A stretch of DNA of 64,000 nucleotides from Croceimicrobium sp965658965 (lineage in GTDB: Bacteria > Bacteroidota > Bacteroidia > Flavobacteriales > Schleiferiaceae): assembly GCA_965658965.1 (NCBI GenBank), contig CBFHVV010000007.1, positions 1-64,000 on the forward strand, read 5' to 3'. A program made the translations under genes and the position numbers. Below the pieces are notes generated by a model that was not told where the DNA came from, made no database searches, and saw only the letters and a list, made by a program, of their open reading frames with translations. How positions within the stretch are numbered: position 1 is the first letter of the stretch; each line of letters begins with the position of its first letter. Of this stretch, positions 1 to 8,781 are shown in pieces.

Positions 1-1
1 G

Positions 2-91
2 GACCCTAAGCCCTGTCGCACCACGATAGCAATTACCGCCTTACCAACTCCTATTGCCATTGAGCTTAAATGCGTCGCCGAGCTTAAATAA
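2..91 (+). CDS. RidA family protein, C-terminal fragment
   Basis: The open frame entering from the left edge encodes about 29 residues before TAA at 89-91. It reads ...PCRTTIAITALPTPIAIELK..., which matches the end of RidA/YjgF/UK114 proteins: the substrate-binding Arg a few residues after a Pro, then the LP turn and the last beta strand. RidA enzymes hydrolyse reactive enamine/imine intermediates formed by PLP enzymes such as threonine dehydratase. The next gene starts 6 bases downstream, so both may be co-transcribed. The rest lies outside the window, so subfamily and full length cannot be judged. Confidence 0.72.
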   Translation, partial: DPKPCRTTIAITALPTPIAIELKCVAELK

Positions 92-97
92 AAGTCC

Positions 98-1042
98 ATG
101 AAAACCCTTATTCGCGCGAAAAAACTAGAGGAGCTTTACGATGCGGTGATGAACCGTAAAAATCTTCATCTTGAGGCGCCCTTAGGCTATGGAGCTAGAT
201 TTTTACAAAACCGCCTAGAAGAACGTCTCGTTAATCGCCGAATTTGTTTTCGGTACTCCTTTCATAATGTTCAAAAGTTCGAGCTGTTTAAAAGAGCTTT
301 TTTCGCTGAACTAGATAGGCACGCGCGAGAAAAACAAAACCTTTCTTTTCAGCTAAATCGTTTCTACCAGGAAACTGCCGTAGTAACCATGCATAATTTC
401 GCTGACTTCTACCGCTGTCTTAAGCTTTTGGCCGAACACCTGCAGCAGGTTGGTTTAGATTTCCTCTTCATTTTTGAGCATATTGATGAATGGGATCTCG
501 GATTACAAGAAAAGGACATGCTAGAAGCTTTTAGTCATCTAGCGGAAGCGAGAAACATACAGATCTTGCTAAATAGCGGTGTCTCTCTGAAAGTTCCCAA
601 TAAATTGCAAGTAGAAAAGCATTCCTTGGCGAAAGTCTTACCGCAAGATATTTGGGAAAACCCATCTGCCGAAGAGCAAAAGCTTTACACTTTTAGCCAA
701 GGAAACTTAAAATTACTTAACTCGCTAATTGCTAAAGAGCAGGAAGACCCTGAGCGTGCCATACACGAATTGCTCGAAGAGGTAAATCCGTTGTTTAAAC
801 TCTTTCAGCATCGTTTTACCACTTTACAGTGGAAGCTTTTACAAGCCATAGCTTTAGAAGAAAGAGTAGAGCAGCCGCACGCCTTTGCCTTTTTAGTGAA
901 GTACAATTTGGGGGCCGCAAGCAGTATTGAAAGAGCCTTACAAAACTTGCTAAGCACTAAACTAATTCATCGCGATAGCAAAGCATATTTTGTGCTAGAC
1001 CCTCTTTTAATGCGCTGGTTGCAATGGATCGCTAATCGTTAA
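98..1042 (+). CDS. Degenerate P-loop ATPase-like protein with winged-helix end
   Basis: A 314-residue cytoplasmic protein without signal peptide or membrane segment. Its plan resembles the archaeal-ATPase/AAA family of P-loop proteins. The Walker A position (about 27-35, APLGYGARF) has the glycines but Ala-Arg where Lys-Thr/Ser should be. A hydrophobic strand ending in acidic residues (about 119-132, FLFIFEHIDEWD) sits at the Walker B place. The last 90 residues look like the winged-helix tail of these proteins, including a DPLLMRWLQ ending. Without the Lys it probably binds nucleotide poorly or not at all, so it may be a scaffold or regulator. It follows the RidA gene by 6 bases and its last 11 bases overlap the convergent lipoprotein gene. 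Its function is unknown. Confidence 0.6.
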   Translation: MKTLIRAKKLEELYDAVMNRKNLHLEAPLGYGARFLQNRLEERLVNRRICFRYSFHNVQKFELFKRAFFAELDRHAREKQNLSFQLNRFYQETAVVTMHNFADFYRCLKLLAEHLQQVGLDFLFIFEHIDEWDLGLQEKDMLEAFSHLAEARNIQILLNSGVSLKVPNKLQVEKHSLAKVLPQDIWENPSAEEQKLYTFSQGNLKLLNSLIAKEQEDPERAIHELLEEVNPLFKLFQHRFTTLQWKLLQAIALEERVEQPHAFAFLVKYNLGAASSIERALQNLLSTKLIHRDSKAYFVLDPLLMRWLQWIANR

Positions 1043-1925
1043 AACTATAGGCACTTACGTAGTTTGAGAAAAAGCGCGGTACGTAAAGCGTTTTTGTATT
1101 GGGGTTATAACCAATATCTGCAGTTTGAATTTCTTCTGCCTGTGAGCTTAACATTAGTTGCGCCGCGGGACCATCAATATACCATATTTCACCCTGCCAC
1201 CTAGAAGCAATAAACTGTTCGTTTCCTAAAGAAACTAGTCCGTCTCCTCCTTGAACTTTATCATTAAGAACGCGGTAAGACTTTTGACTTAAATCAAACT
1301 CTAACAATCCCTCGGCGTTTAAACCGTATAATTTACCTTCTGCAAAGCAAAGTCCGTTTAAACTCGGCAGGCTATCCATCACTAAACTTAGCACTCCTTC
1401 CTTAATGCGGTGCAAGCTACCCGTTCTCATATCAGAAATAAAAACAGACTCTCCGTCGCTGCTAATGTCATTTAAGAAAACCGCTCCCTCTACCGGATAA
1501 TACTCACGCTCGTCGGTATTATTGATATTGATAGACACAATCTGATTTATATCGCTTACGTATAAGCTCTCGCCTAAAATACACATGCCTTTGGGCGCAT
1601 TAATGCCCCTTGCCCATTCCGCGTCGATAATTTCACCATCAGTATTAAGCTTAGCAATACTTCCTTGGCCGTCCATATCAGTAGGGTTTCCCTCAATATT
1701 ACTCACTAAAAGGAAATCTCCTGCCTCATAATAAAGCACCGACTCATTGGTAATTAAGCTGCTATCACTTTGCCATATCGGCTCTAAGCTAGGGGCTCTT
1801 TCTATTATCTCCGCTTCCGCAGATGCGCTATCTTTAGTATCTACCCCATCATTTACTGGAGTAGAAACATTATTACAAGCTACAAAACCCACGGCCAGTA
1901 AGGCCAATGCTATTTTTTTAATCAT
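1032..1925 (-). CDS. Lipoprotein with predicted SMP-30/NHL-like beta-propeller
   Basis: A 297-residue predicted lipoprotein. It has a short basic N-terminus, a hydrophobic stretch and Cys17 after AVGFVA, followed by an Asn/Asp/Glu-rich linker suited to transport to the outer membrane. The rest consists of repeating strand units of the type LYVSDINQIV, VFISDMRTGSLHRI and LYGLNAEGLLEF, as in six-bladed propellers of the gluconolactonase/SMP-30 and NHL group. No catalytic metal site could be assigned, so a ligand-binding or scaffold role is as likely as an enzyme. The start overlaps the end of the upstream channel gene by 8 bases on the same strand, which suggests translational coupling. The propeller may bind or present the ligand of that channel, but this is inference. 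Confidence 0.68.
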   Translation of the reverse strand: MIKKIALALLAVGFVACNNVSTPVNDGVDTKDSASAEAEIIERAPSLEPIWQSDSSLITNESVLYYEAGDFLLVSNIEGNPTDMDGQGSIAKLNTDGEIIDAEWARGINAPKGMCILGESLYVSDINQIVSININNTDEREYYPVEGAVFLNDISSDGESVFISDMRTGSLHRIKEGVLSLVMDSLPSLNGLCFAEGKLYGLNAEGLLEFDLSQKSYRVLNDKVQGGDGLVSLGNEQFIASRWQGEIWYIDGPAAQLMLSSQAEEIQTADIGYNPNTKTLYVPRFFSNYVSAYSFND

Positions 1926-2979
1926 TATCGTTTCCGTTTGTTTTTTTAAGTATATAATTCCAATTTTCTGATTTAAGTGCTCTTACAATTTTAGGGTCTA
2001 AGGCTTCTCTCAATGGACTACCCTTGGGGTAAGTAAAGCTATAGTAATCTGTTTTCAAGTTTCGGTAGTCAATTACTAGGTCATCAAAGTCGCCTCGATC
2101 TAAATAAAACTGCAAGATGGGGCGATCAAATAAAAAGACATCTATTTCCTCTTTTTGAATAGCTTCTAGGCCGGCATTTACCTCATCGTAATACTTATTG
2201 GGCAGTCCGTAAATTTCTAAAAACTCAGCGGTGCCACTGCCAGGAATGCTGCCCGATTCAAAACGACGTAAGTCTTCTATACCATCAATTTTTCTTTCAA
2301 TATTATTGACTGTTAAAGCCGATGCCACTCCAGCCGTTAAACCACTAATAAGTAGTATCGCTGCAAACATCCAAATTAAACCAATAAACCTTCCCCCTCT
2401 ACTAGCAGGTGCTTTATCGCCGTACCCTACCGTGGTCATAGTAACAGCACTCCACCAAAAACCGTCTAATATTCCCTGCCATCCTGGGGCAAATTGTTCT
2501 GGATTTTTCCGCCTTTCAAAAAGCCATACTAAAAAGCCAAAAGCAAAAATAACAGCCGCTAAAATAGCGATGGCCGAAAAGAACTCCCGGCTAAACAAAT
2601 TATCAAAAAAGCCAGTCCAGTTACTAGCATCTTTTCGCACGGCCGCTGTTCCAGAAATAAAAAATGGCTGCGAAAAGTCGAGACTGTCCATCCGATTTTC
2701 TGTAACCGTTACTGGGTTGATTGACAAGTCTAGCTCTTTACTAGCCACTGCCGATAACATTTCATCCAAATCATCAAACCAACGGTATTCCACCTTCGCG
2801 GGAATTTTCTCATCAATAAGTTCCCAAAAAGAGAGCGACAAACCAGAGGGTTGCCCATTGGCCTCTTCTATTACAAAAGGCGGGGTGGCCTTTAAACCAA
2901 TAACTAAAGTTGAGTCTTGGGCTTCCAAAGGCCCGAAGTGTATTACTAAAAAAAGTAGAGGGAGTAAACGTTTCACCAC
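1918..2979 (-). CDS. GluR0-type prokaryotic ionotropic glutamate receptor (ligand-gated K+ channel)
   Basis: A 353-residue protein with the inside-out plan of prokaryotic ionotropic glutamate receptors. A signal peptide (1-20) is followed by lobe 1 of a periplasmic amino-acid-binding domain (about 23-115), a first membrane helix (about 134-154), a pore loop (about 172-190), a further helix (about 197-221) and lobe 2 (about 228-345). The pore holds TVGYGD at 183-188, the K+ selectivity filter, so this is a K+ channel of the GluR0 type. Arg96 in TENRMDSLDF sits where the ligand alpha-carboxylate is bound, and Asp285 is a candidate amino-group ligand. The predicted role is amino-acid-gated K+ flux across the inner membrane. 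It overlaps the downstream lipoprotein gene by 8 bases. The ligand cannot be read from sequence. Confidence 0.85.
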   Translation of the reverse strand: MVKRLLPLLFLVIHFGPLEAQDSTLVIGLKATPPFVIEEANGQPSGLSLSFWELIDEKIPAKVEYRWFDDLDEMLSAVASKELDLSINPVTVTENRMDSLDFSQPFFISGTAAVRKDASNWTGFFDNLFSREFFSAIAILAAVIFAFGFLVWLFERRKNPEQFAPGWQGILDGFWWSAVTMTTVGYGDKAPASRGGRFIGLIWMFAAILLISGLTAGVASALTVNNIERKIDGIEDLRRFESGSIPGSGTAEFLEIYGLPNKYYDEVNAGLEAIQKEEIDVFLFDRPILQFYLDRGDFDDLVIDYRNLKTDYYSFTYPKGSPLREALDPKIVRALKSENWNYILKKTNGNDND

Positions 2980-3260
2980 AGTAATGCAATTTGAGCGAAT
3001 GTACTAAAAGCCTAGCGCACGCCCAATTATGCGCAGCTAAAAGACCCTGAACCTAGGAAAGGTAGCAATTATGAATACCCAAAGCCCTCTGCACTAAGAC
3101 AAGCGCTGTTTCTCCAATATAGTCTATTAGCAATACCCTCCTTTATATCTATTAGTTGCCTAGCATGATGAAAGCTCTTTTAAGAGTCTTAGTTTAGCTT
3201 CGGAAAGTCAGGTTAGACGGCTATTATTATTAACTTCGCGCTCTCGAAAAATCGAAAGCG

Positions 3261-6200
3261 ATGGCAACTAATTACCCTGAATATAAGCACTTAGACCTTC
3301 CTACCATAAATAAGGAAGTTCTTAAATGGTGGAAGGAGAACAACACCTTCGAAAAAAGCATGAGCAGCCGCGAAGGTCGCGAGAGTTTTGTTTTCTATGA
3401 AGGACCTCCCTCGGCTAATGGAATGCCTGGTATTCACCACGTAATGGGCCGCGCTATTAAAGATATTTTCTGCCGTTTTAAAACTTTAGAAGGCTTTCAA
3501 GTAAAGCGCAAAGCTGGCTGGGATACTCATGGCCTACCCGTGGAGTTAGGGGTGGAAAAAGAGCTAGGAATTACCAAGGAAGACATCGGTAAAACTATAT
3601 CGGTAGAAGATTATAATGCGGCTTGCAAAAAGGCCGTAATGCGCTATACCGACATTTGGAATGACCTTACCGAAAAAATGGGCTATTGGGTAGATATGGA
3701 TGAGCCCTATGTTACCTATAAGTCTAAATACATGGAAAGTGTATGGTGGCTTTTAAAACAGCTTTGGGAAAAAGATTTAATCTATAAGGGTTATACCATT
3801 CAGCCTTATTCGCCTAAGGCTGGAACAGGCCTAAGTTCTCACGAGCTTAATATGCCGGGGAGCTATCGCGATGTAAAAGACACCTCTGCAATTGCGCAAT
3901 TCGTGGTTGAGAAAAATGACGCTTTTCAAGCGCTGTTTAATGGTATCCTTAATAAGGAGGATCGCGTTTACTTTCTCGCTTGGACTACTACCCCGTGGAC
4001 CCTTCCCTCTAATACGGCCTTAACCGTTGGTCCAAAAATTGACTATCAATTAATAGAAAGCTTCAACCCATATACTCATCTACCACAAAAGGTATTTATT
4101 GCAAAAAGCTTAGTAGCCAAATACTTTAAAGAAGCGCTAAAAGACCTTGATTTAAGCAGCTACGCGCAAGACGGCAAAAAACTTCCCTGGCGAATAGTTT
4201 GGGAAGGAAAAGGCAGTGACCTAATCGGTTTACGATACGAGCAACTTCTCCCTTGGGCTACCCCGCATGAAGGCGCGGAAAACGCCTTTCGTGTAATTGG
4301 TGGCGACTTTGTAACTACCGAAGATGGTACGGGTATCGTGCATACTGCCCCTACTTTTGGCGCGGATGATGCCAAGGTTGCCAAAGAAGCAAAACCGCCT
4401 GTTCCACCAATGTTGGTGCAGGATGAAAATGAAAACCTCGTTCCCCTCGTAGACTTACAGGGTCGCTTTATTCAAAACATTGGCCCACTGAGCGGTAAGT
4501 ACGTGAAGAATGAATATTATACCGATGGAGAAGCTCCCGAAAAATCGGTGGATATTGAAATTTCTATCCTCCTTAAAGAACAAAACAAGGCTTTTAAGGT
4601 CGAAAAGTACGAACATAGCTATCCCCACTGTTGGAGAACCGACAAACCTATCCTTTACTATCCGCTAGATAGCTGGTTTGTAAAGGTTACGGCCGACAAA
4701 GAAACCTTGGTTGGCCTCAACAAAACTATTAACTGGAAACCTAAAAGCACGGGAGAGGGACGCTTTGGTAATTGGCTGGAAAATGCCAATGACTGGAATT
4801 TAAGTCGCTCCCGCTATTGGGGTATTCCATTGCCAATATGGACTACCGAAGACCGCAGCGAATCGAAAATATTTGGCTCGGTGGAAGAATTAAAAGCGGC
4901 TTGTGATAAAGCCCTTGAGGCTGGATTAATGGAAAGCCACCCGCTACAAGGTTTCGAGCCCGGCAATATGAGTGAAGAGAACTACGAGAAGATAGATCTT
5001 CACCGCCAGTTTGTCGACAAAATTGTACTCCTTTCCGATAGTGGTAAAGCTATGCATCGCGAATCGGACCTTATTGACGTTTGGTTCGACTCTGGCTCTA
5101 TGCCTTATGCCCAGTGGCACTACCCTTTCGAAAACAAAGAAGATTTTGACCAGCGTTTTCCCGCCGATTTTATCGCCGAAGGAGTAGACCAAACCAGAGG
5201 GTGGTTTTATACCATGCACGCAATTAGTTCATTGGTCTTTGGCAAAATAGCCTATAAGAATGTGGTTTCCAACGGTCTTGTTTTAGACGAGAAAGGGCAG
5301 AAAATGAGCAAACGTTTAGGCAATGCCATTGATCCATTTGATACCATTGAGAAATACGGCACCGATCCTGTTCGCTGGTATATGATTAGCAATGCTCAGC
5401 CCTGGGACAATCTTAAATTTTCATTAGACGGTGTACGAGAAGTGCAAAGAAGGTTTTTTGGCACTCTTTACAACACCTACTCTTTTTTCGCCCTTTATGC
5501 CAATATTGACGGCTTCGTTTATAAAGCTTCACAAGAAAGTGCAGTTAAAGATCGCCCCGAATTAGACCGTTGGATCTTGTCTCGATTACAAGAATTAACC
5601 GAAAAAGTACAGCAGAGCTATGCAGACTACGAACCTACCCGCGCGGCAAGAGCCATTGAATACTTTGTAGATGAAGAGCTAAGTAACTGGTATGTTCGCC
5701 TTAACCGACGTCGTTTTTGGAAAGGAGAAATGAGTACCGACAAGCAAATGGCTTACGAAACTCTGTTTCGTTGTTTGCATAATCTTGCTCAATTAATTAG
5801 CCCCATTGCTCCCTTTTTTAGCGATCGTTTATATTGCGATTTAAACCTTTCGGTAGATGCGCAAGAAAAAAGTGAATCGGTTCATTTAAGCTACTGGCCT
5901 AAAGAAGCAGTTGCCCCTATTGACAAGCACCTAAACGACCGAATGGCTATTGCCAGAAAGTTAAGTTCTATGGTTTTAGCCTTGCGGAAAAAGGAACGTT
6001 TAAAGGTCCGTCAACCCCTCCAAAAAATAATGGTCCCAGCCCTTAACGAGGCGCAGGCAGAACTAATGGAAAGTGTACGCGAAATCTTATTGGCGGAAAC
6101 TAATGTTAAAGAATTCGCCGTTCTCCACGCGGGGGAAAATGTCTTAGTAAAAAGTATCAAAGCCGACTTTAAAAAACTAGGGCCACGTTTCGGTAAAATG

Positions 6201-6671
6201 ATGAAACAAGTAGCCGCTGCAATCAGCAGTTTAAGTCAGGATGAAATAGGCGAACTGGAACGTTCTGGCAAGTTGAGCCTTAATTTAGGAGGAGAAGATA
6301 TCGAAATTCTTGATTCAGACGTTAGCATCACAACCGAAGATATTCCGGGCTGGCTAGTGCAAAGCGAAGACGGTTTAACCGTGGCTTTAGACATTAACCT
6401 CAACGATGATTTAATTAGAGAAGGAGTTAGTAGAGAATTAGTAAGTCGTATTCAAAACCTCCGTAAAGACAGTGGCTTAGAAGTAACCGACCGTATTAAT
6501 TTAAACTTGCAAAAAGATACCAGTCTTGAAATTGCGGTACGGGAAAACCTAAATTATATTAAGGAAGAAGTACTAGCAGACGAAATTAGTTGGAGTGAAA
6601 ACCTAGAAGCGGGTGAAGAATTAATTTTTGATGAAATTTCTAGTAGAATTTCAATTGTTAGAAAAGACTAA
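3261..6671 (+). CDS. ileS: Isoleucyl-tRNA synthetase, type 2-like, with GIHH in place of HIGH
   Basis: The 1136-residue class Ia synthetase charges tRNA-Ile with isoleucine. KMSKR lies at 681-685 within DEKGQKMSKRLGNAID, the editing-domain motif TTPWTLPSNTALTV is present, and so is LSRSRYWGIPLPIW. The first signature, normally HxGH after PPxANG, reads G57-I58-H59-H60, so the first His and the Gly are exchanged. The C-terminal third lacks the paired-Cys zinc finger of bacterial type 1 enzymes and looks like the eukaryote-like type 2 enzymes common in Bacteroidetes. The gene heads a block with the DksA-like and lspA genes. A weak -7-like TAACTTCG at 3231-3238 is the only promoter hint in the 281 bases upstream of the start, counted from the channel gene's start. 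Confidence 0.96.
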   Translation: MATNYPEYKHLDLPTINKEVLKWWKENNTFEKSMSSREGRESFVFYEGPPSANGMPGIHHVMGRAIKDIFCRFKTLEGFQVKRKAGWDTHGLPVELGVEKELGITKEDIGKTISVEDYNAACKKAVMRYTDIWNDLTEKMGYWVDMDEPYVTYKSKYMESVWWLLKQLWEKDLIYKGYTIQPYSPKAGTGLSSHELNMPGSYRDVKDTSAIAQFVVEKNDAFQALFNGILNKEDRVYFLAWTTTPWTLPSNTALTVGPKIDYQLIESFNPYTHLPQKVFIAKSLVAKYFKEALKDLDLSSYAQDGKKLPWRIVWEGKGSDLIGLRYEQLLPWATPHEGAENAFRVIGGDFVTTEDGTGIVHTAPTFGADDAKVAKEAKPPVPPMLVQDENENLVPLVDLQGRFIQNIGPLSGKYVKNEYYTDGEAPEKSVDIEISILLKEQNKAFKVEKYEHSYPHCWRTDKPILYYPLDSWFVKVTADKETLVGLNKTINWKPKSTGEGRFGNWLENANDWNLSRSRYWGIPLPIWTTEDRSESKIFGSVEELKAACDKALEAGLMESHPLQGFEPGNMSEENYEKIDLHRQFVDKIVLLSDSGKAMHRESDLIDVWFDSGSMPYAQWHYPFENKEDFDQRFPADFIAEGVDQTRGWFYTMHAISSLVFGKIAYKNVVSNGLVLDEKGQKMSKRLGNAIDPFDTIEKYGTDPVRWYMISNAQPWDNLKFSLDGVREVQRRFFGTLYNTYSFFALYANIDGFVYKASQESAVKDRPELDRWILSRLQELTEKVQQSYADYEPTRAARAIEYFVDEELSNWYVRLNRRRFWKGEMSTDKQMAYETLFRCLHNLAQLISPIAPFFSDRLYCDLNLSVDAQEKSESVHLSYWPKEAVAPIDKHLNDRMAIARKLSSMVLALRKKERLKVRQPLQKIMVPALNEAQAELMESVREILLAETNVKEFAVLHAGENVLVKSIKADFKKLGPRFGKMMKQVAAAISSLSQDEIGELERSGKLSLNLGGEDIEILDSDVSITTEDIPGWLVQSEDGLTVALDINLNDDLIREGVSRELVSRIQNLRKDSGLEVTDRINLNLQKDTSLEIAVRENLNYIKEEVLADEISWSENLEAGEELIFDEISSRISIVRKD

Positions 6672-6740
6672 GGCTTTTTTCTATATTTTGCGATGCTTTT
6701 AAAGGCATTGCTGCCTGAAAAACGAAAAAATTGTTTAAAA

Positions 6741-7118
6741 ATGAGCGAAAATAAAGATCGGTACAGTGATCAGGAGCTAGAAGAGTTCCGCGTACTAATT
6801 GCTGATAAAATTGGAAAAGCCGAACAAGATTTAGCCGTCCTTAAAGAAAACTTTGCCAACGATCGTAACAACGGCACCGACGATACTTCTCCTACTTTTA
6901 AAGCTTTTGAAGAAGGCAGCGACACTATGAGCAAAGAAGCCAATAGTCAGCTTGCTTCTCGGCAAGAAAAGTTTTTACGAGACCTACACAATGCCATGAA
7001 TCGCATTGAGAATAAAACTTATGGCATTTGCCGTGTTACCGGTAAACTAATTGGCAAAGAACGCTTACGTCTTGTTCCCCATGCAACACTTAGCATTGAG
7101 GCCAAGAATAAACAATAA
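6741..7118 (+). CDS. DksA/TraR-family protein with a single-cysteine C-terminal motif
   Basis: This 125-residue protein is of the DksA/TraR type, which reaches into the RNA polymerase secondary channel to alter initiation. A helical N-terminal half with probable coiled-coil arms leads to the C-terminal motif YGICRVTGKLIGKERL and then PHATLSIEAK. The usual four-Cys zinc finger is reduced to one Cys, with Thr at the second position, as commonly seen in Bacteroidetes relatives. The acidic tip motif of E. coli DksA (DxxDxA) is not evident; GTDDTSPT occupies that region. I chose ATG at 6741 because the 16 residues added by the earlier ATG (6693) do not look like family sequence. It lies between ileS and lspA, a familiar order in this phylum. 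Confidence 0.85.
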   Translation: MSENKDRYSDQELEEFRVLIADKIGKAEQDLAVLKENFANDRNNGTDDTSPTFKAFEEGSDTMSKEANSQLASRQEKFLRDLHNAMNRIENKTYGICRVTGKLIGKERLRLVPHATLSIEAKNKQ

Positions 7119-7120
7119 GA

Positions 7121-7714
7121 ATGCGCCGAGCACTTCTCATAATTTTTTCCGTCCTATTACTGGATCAAGTCTTTAAGATCTGGGTGAAAACCCATATGAC
7201 CTTAGGAGAGGACATTGTTATTACCGATTGGTTTATCATTCACTTTACCGAAAACCCAGGAATGGCTTTTGGCTTAGAGTTTGGCGGATCTTGGGGTAAG
7301 CTAATACTGAGCCTTTTCCGCGTGGTAACGGTTGGTTTTATCTTTTACTGGCTTAAAGGGCTCATTAAAAAAGAGGTGCCAGGGGGCGGCATTATCGCAG
7401 TTTCTTTAATTCTCGCTGGTGCCTTGGGTAATATTTTAGACTCCTTATTTTACGGAGTAATATTTGGCCCTTCCGACTTTCACCAGGTTGCAGAAGTATT
7501 TCCTGAAGGTGGTGGCTATGCCGCACCTCTTTTTGGACACGTTGTAGACATGCTCTACTTTCCCCTGTACAAAGGCTACTTACCCGATTGGCTACCCATT
7601 TGGGGAGGTGAGTATTTTATATTTTTTCGTCCAGTTTTTAATCTCGCCGACTTTGCCATTAGCTGCGGCGTAGGACTACTCATAATTTATCAAAAAGCAG
7701 TTTTTAAAGACTAG
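7121..7714 (+). CDS. lspA: Signal peptidase II (prolipoprotein signal peptidase)
   Basis: This inner-membrane aspartic protease removes signal peptides from prolipoproteins after diacylglyceryl transfer. The 197 residues include about four membrane helices. Conserved motifs are D15 in LLLDQVFK, TENPGMAFG, the GNILD segment (103-107), and the two catalytic Asp residues in VVDM (D143) and FNLADF (D177). A loop of about 25 residues between GNILD and VVDM makes it longer than the E. coli enzyme, as is usual in Bacteroidetes. It starts 2 bases after the DksA-like gene and is presumably co-transcribed with it. Several lipoproteins in this window, such as those at 1032-1925 and 31015-31800, would be substrates. 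Confidence 0.95.
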   Translation: MRRALLIIFSVLLLDQVFKIWVKTHMTLGEDIVITDWFIIHFTENPGMAFGLEFGGSWGKLILSLFRVVTVGFIFYWLKGLIKKEVPGGGIIAVSLILAGALGNILDSLFYGVIFGPSDFHQVAEVFPEGGGYAAPLFGHVVDMLYFPLYKGYLPDWLPIWGGEYFIFFRPVFNLADFAISCGVGLLIIYQKAVFKD

Positions 7715-7791
7715 CGAAACCCTAATAATAGATTAAGCTGCACCTGTTAATTGAGCAGACTAATTCTTATTTTTAATTAAAAAATTAGACA

Positions 7792-8781
7792 TTGAAGGAT
7801 CTTATCGCAAATTTCAGCCAGCATCTCGAAACGGCCATTGACGCCATTAAGAAGACAGAAATCAAAGGCTCCGAGAGAGCAGTTCAAAACGTTCTTATTA
7901 TGGGCCTTGGTGGTTCTGGTATCGGCGGTAGCGTTATGGCGGAATTAGTTGCTGATCAGTCTCCTGTGCCCATCTTGGTTAATAAAAACTACGATATCCC
8001 AGCATTCGTAAACGAGTCTACCTTAGTAATTGCTTGCTCTTACAGTGGTAATACCGAAGAGACTTTAAGCGCTGTAGCACAAGCTCAAAAGAAAGGGGCC
8101 ATGTTTGCATGTATTAGTGCCGGTGGGAAATTGAAGGAAATTGCCGAAACCAAGGGCTATAATGTCTTATCAATGGAAGGTGGCAACCCACCCCGCAGTA
8201 TGTTCGCATATGCCTTTGCCTATCTTCTCCGCTATATGGAGGTTTATGGTTTAGCCCAGTATAAGGTAATTGATGAATTGGAAGCTAGCATTCAACTCCT
8301 CAACAAGCAAGAGGAAGATACGCTTCAAAAAGCTGAAGCACTAGCCCATCAAATTAAAAATACCATTCCACAGATTATTGCTAATAACGGCAGCTTAGCG
8401 GTGGCCGCACGTTTTAGACAACAATTAAACGAAAATGCTAAAATGCTTTGCTGGGAAGCAGAAGTACCCGAAATGAATCACAATGAACTTGTGGGCTGGG
8501 AAGGTGGCGACAACCGATTTAGCACTATTTTTATTCGAAACCATACTGATAATACGCGCAATCAAAAGCGTATGGATATTATAAAAGGTATTATCGGCGA
8601 AAAAACAGAACATGTTTACGAAATGTGGAGTAAGGGCGATTCTGCCGTTCAGCGCGCACTTTATTTAGTTCATTTTGGAGATTGGGTTTCTTATTACCTA
8701 TCCGAAATTAACCAAGTTGATATCATGGACATTAAATCCATTGACCTCTTAAAAGCCGAGCTATCCAAAATTCCATTGTAA
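7792..8781 (+). CDS. Bifunctional phosphoglucose/phosphomannose isomerase (SIS domains)
   Basis: The 329-residue cytosolic protein has two SIS sugar-isomerase domains. The first carries MGLGGSGIGGSV and CSYSGNTEETL, the phosphosugar-binding loops. GGNPPRSM and the motif EMNHNELVGWEG, holding the acid and His used in catalysis, are those of the PGI/PMI family known from archaea and many Bacteroidetes. It interconverts glucose-6-P, fructose-6-P and mannose-6-P. The start is TTG at 7792; a TAG two codons upstream in the same frame rules out an earlier start. Its last 7 bases overlap the proposed start of lipB. Confidence 0.9.
   Translation: MKDLIANFSQHLETAIDAIKKTEIKGSERAVQNVLIMGLGGSGIGGSVMAELVADQSPVPILVNKNYDIPAFVNESTLVIACSYSGNTEETLSAVAQAQKKGAMFACISAGGKLKEIAETKGYNVLSMEGGNPPRSMFAYAFAYLLRYMEVYGLAQYKVIDELEASIQLLNKQEEDTLQKAEALAHQIKNTIPQIIANNGSLAVAARFRQQLNENAKMLCWEAEVPEMNHNELVGWEGGDNRFSTIFIRNHTDNTRNQKRMDIIKGIIGEKTEHVYEMWSKGDSAVQRALYLVHFGDWVSYYLSEINQVDIMDIKSIDLLKAELSKIPL

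Noticed and set aside
2231..3007. 258-residue frame opposite to the channel gene
   Set aside because: It lies entirely across a gene with strong family motifs, and its composition is that of an antisense shadow.
6693..6740. Earlier ATG for the DksA-like protein
   Set aside because: The extra 16 residues do not resemble the family; ATG at 6741 is the more likely start.
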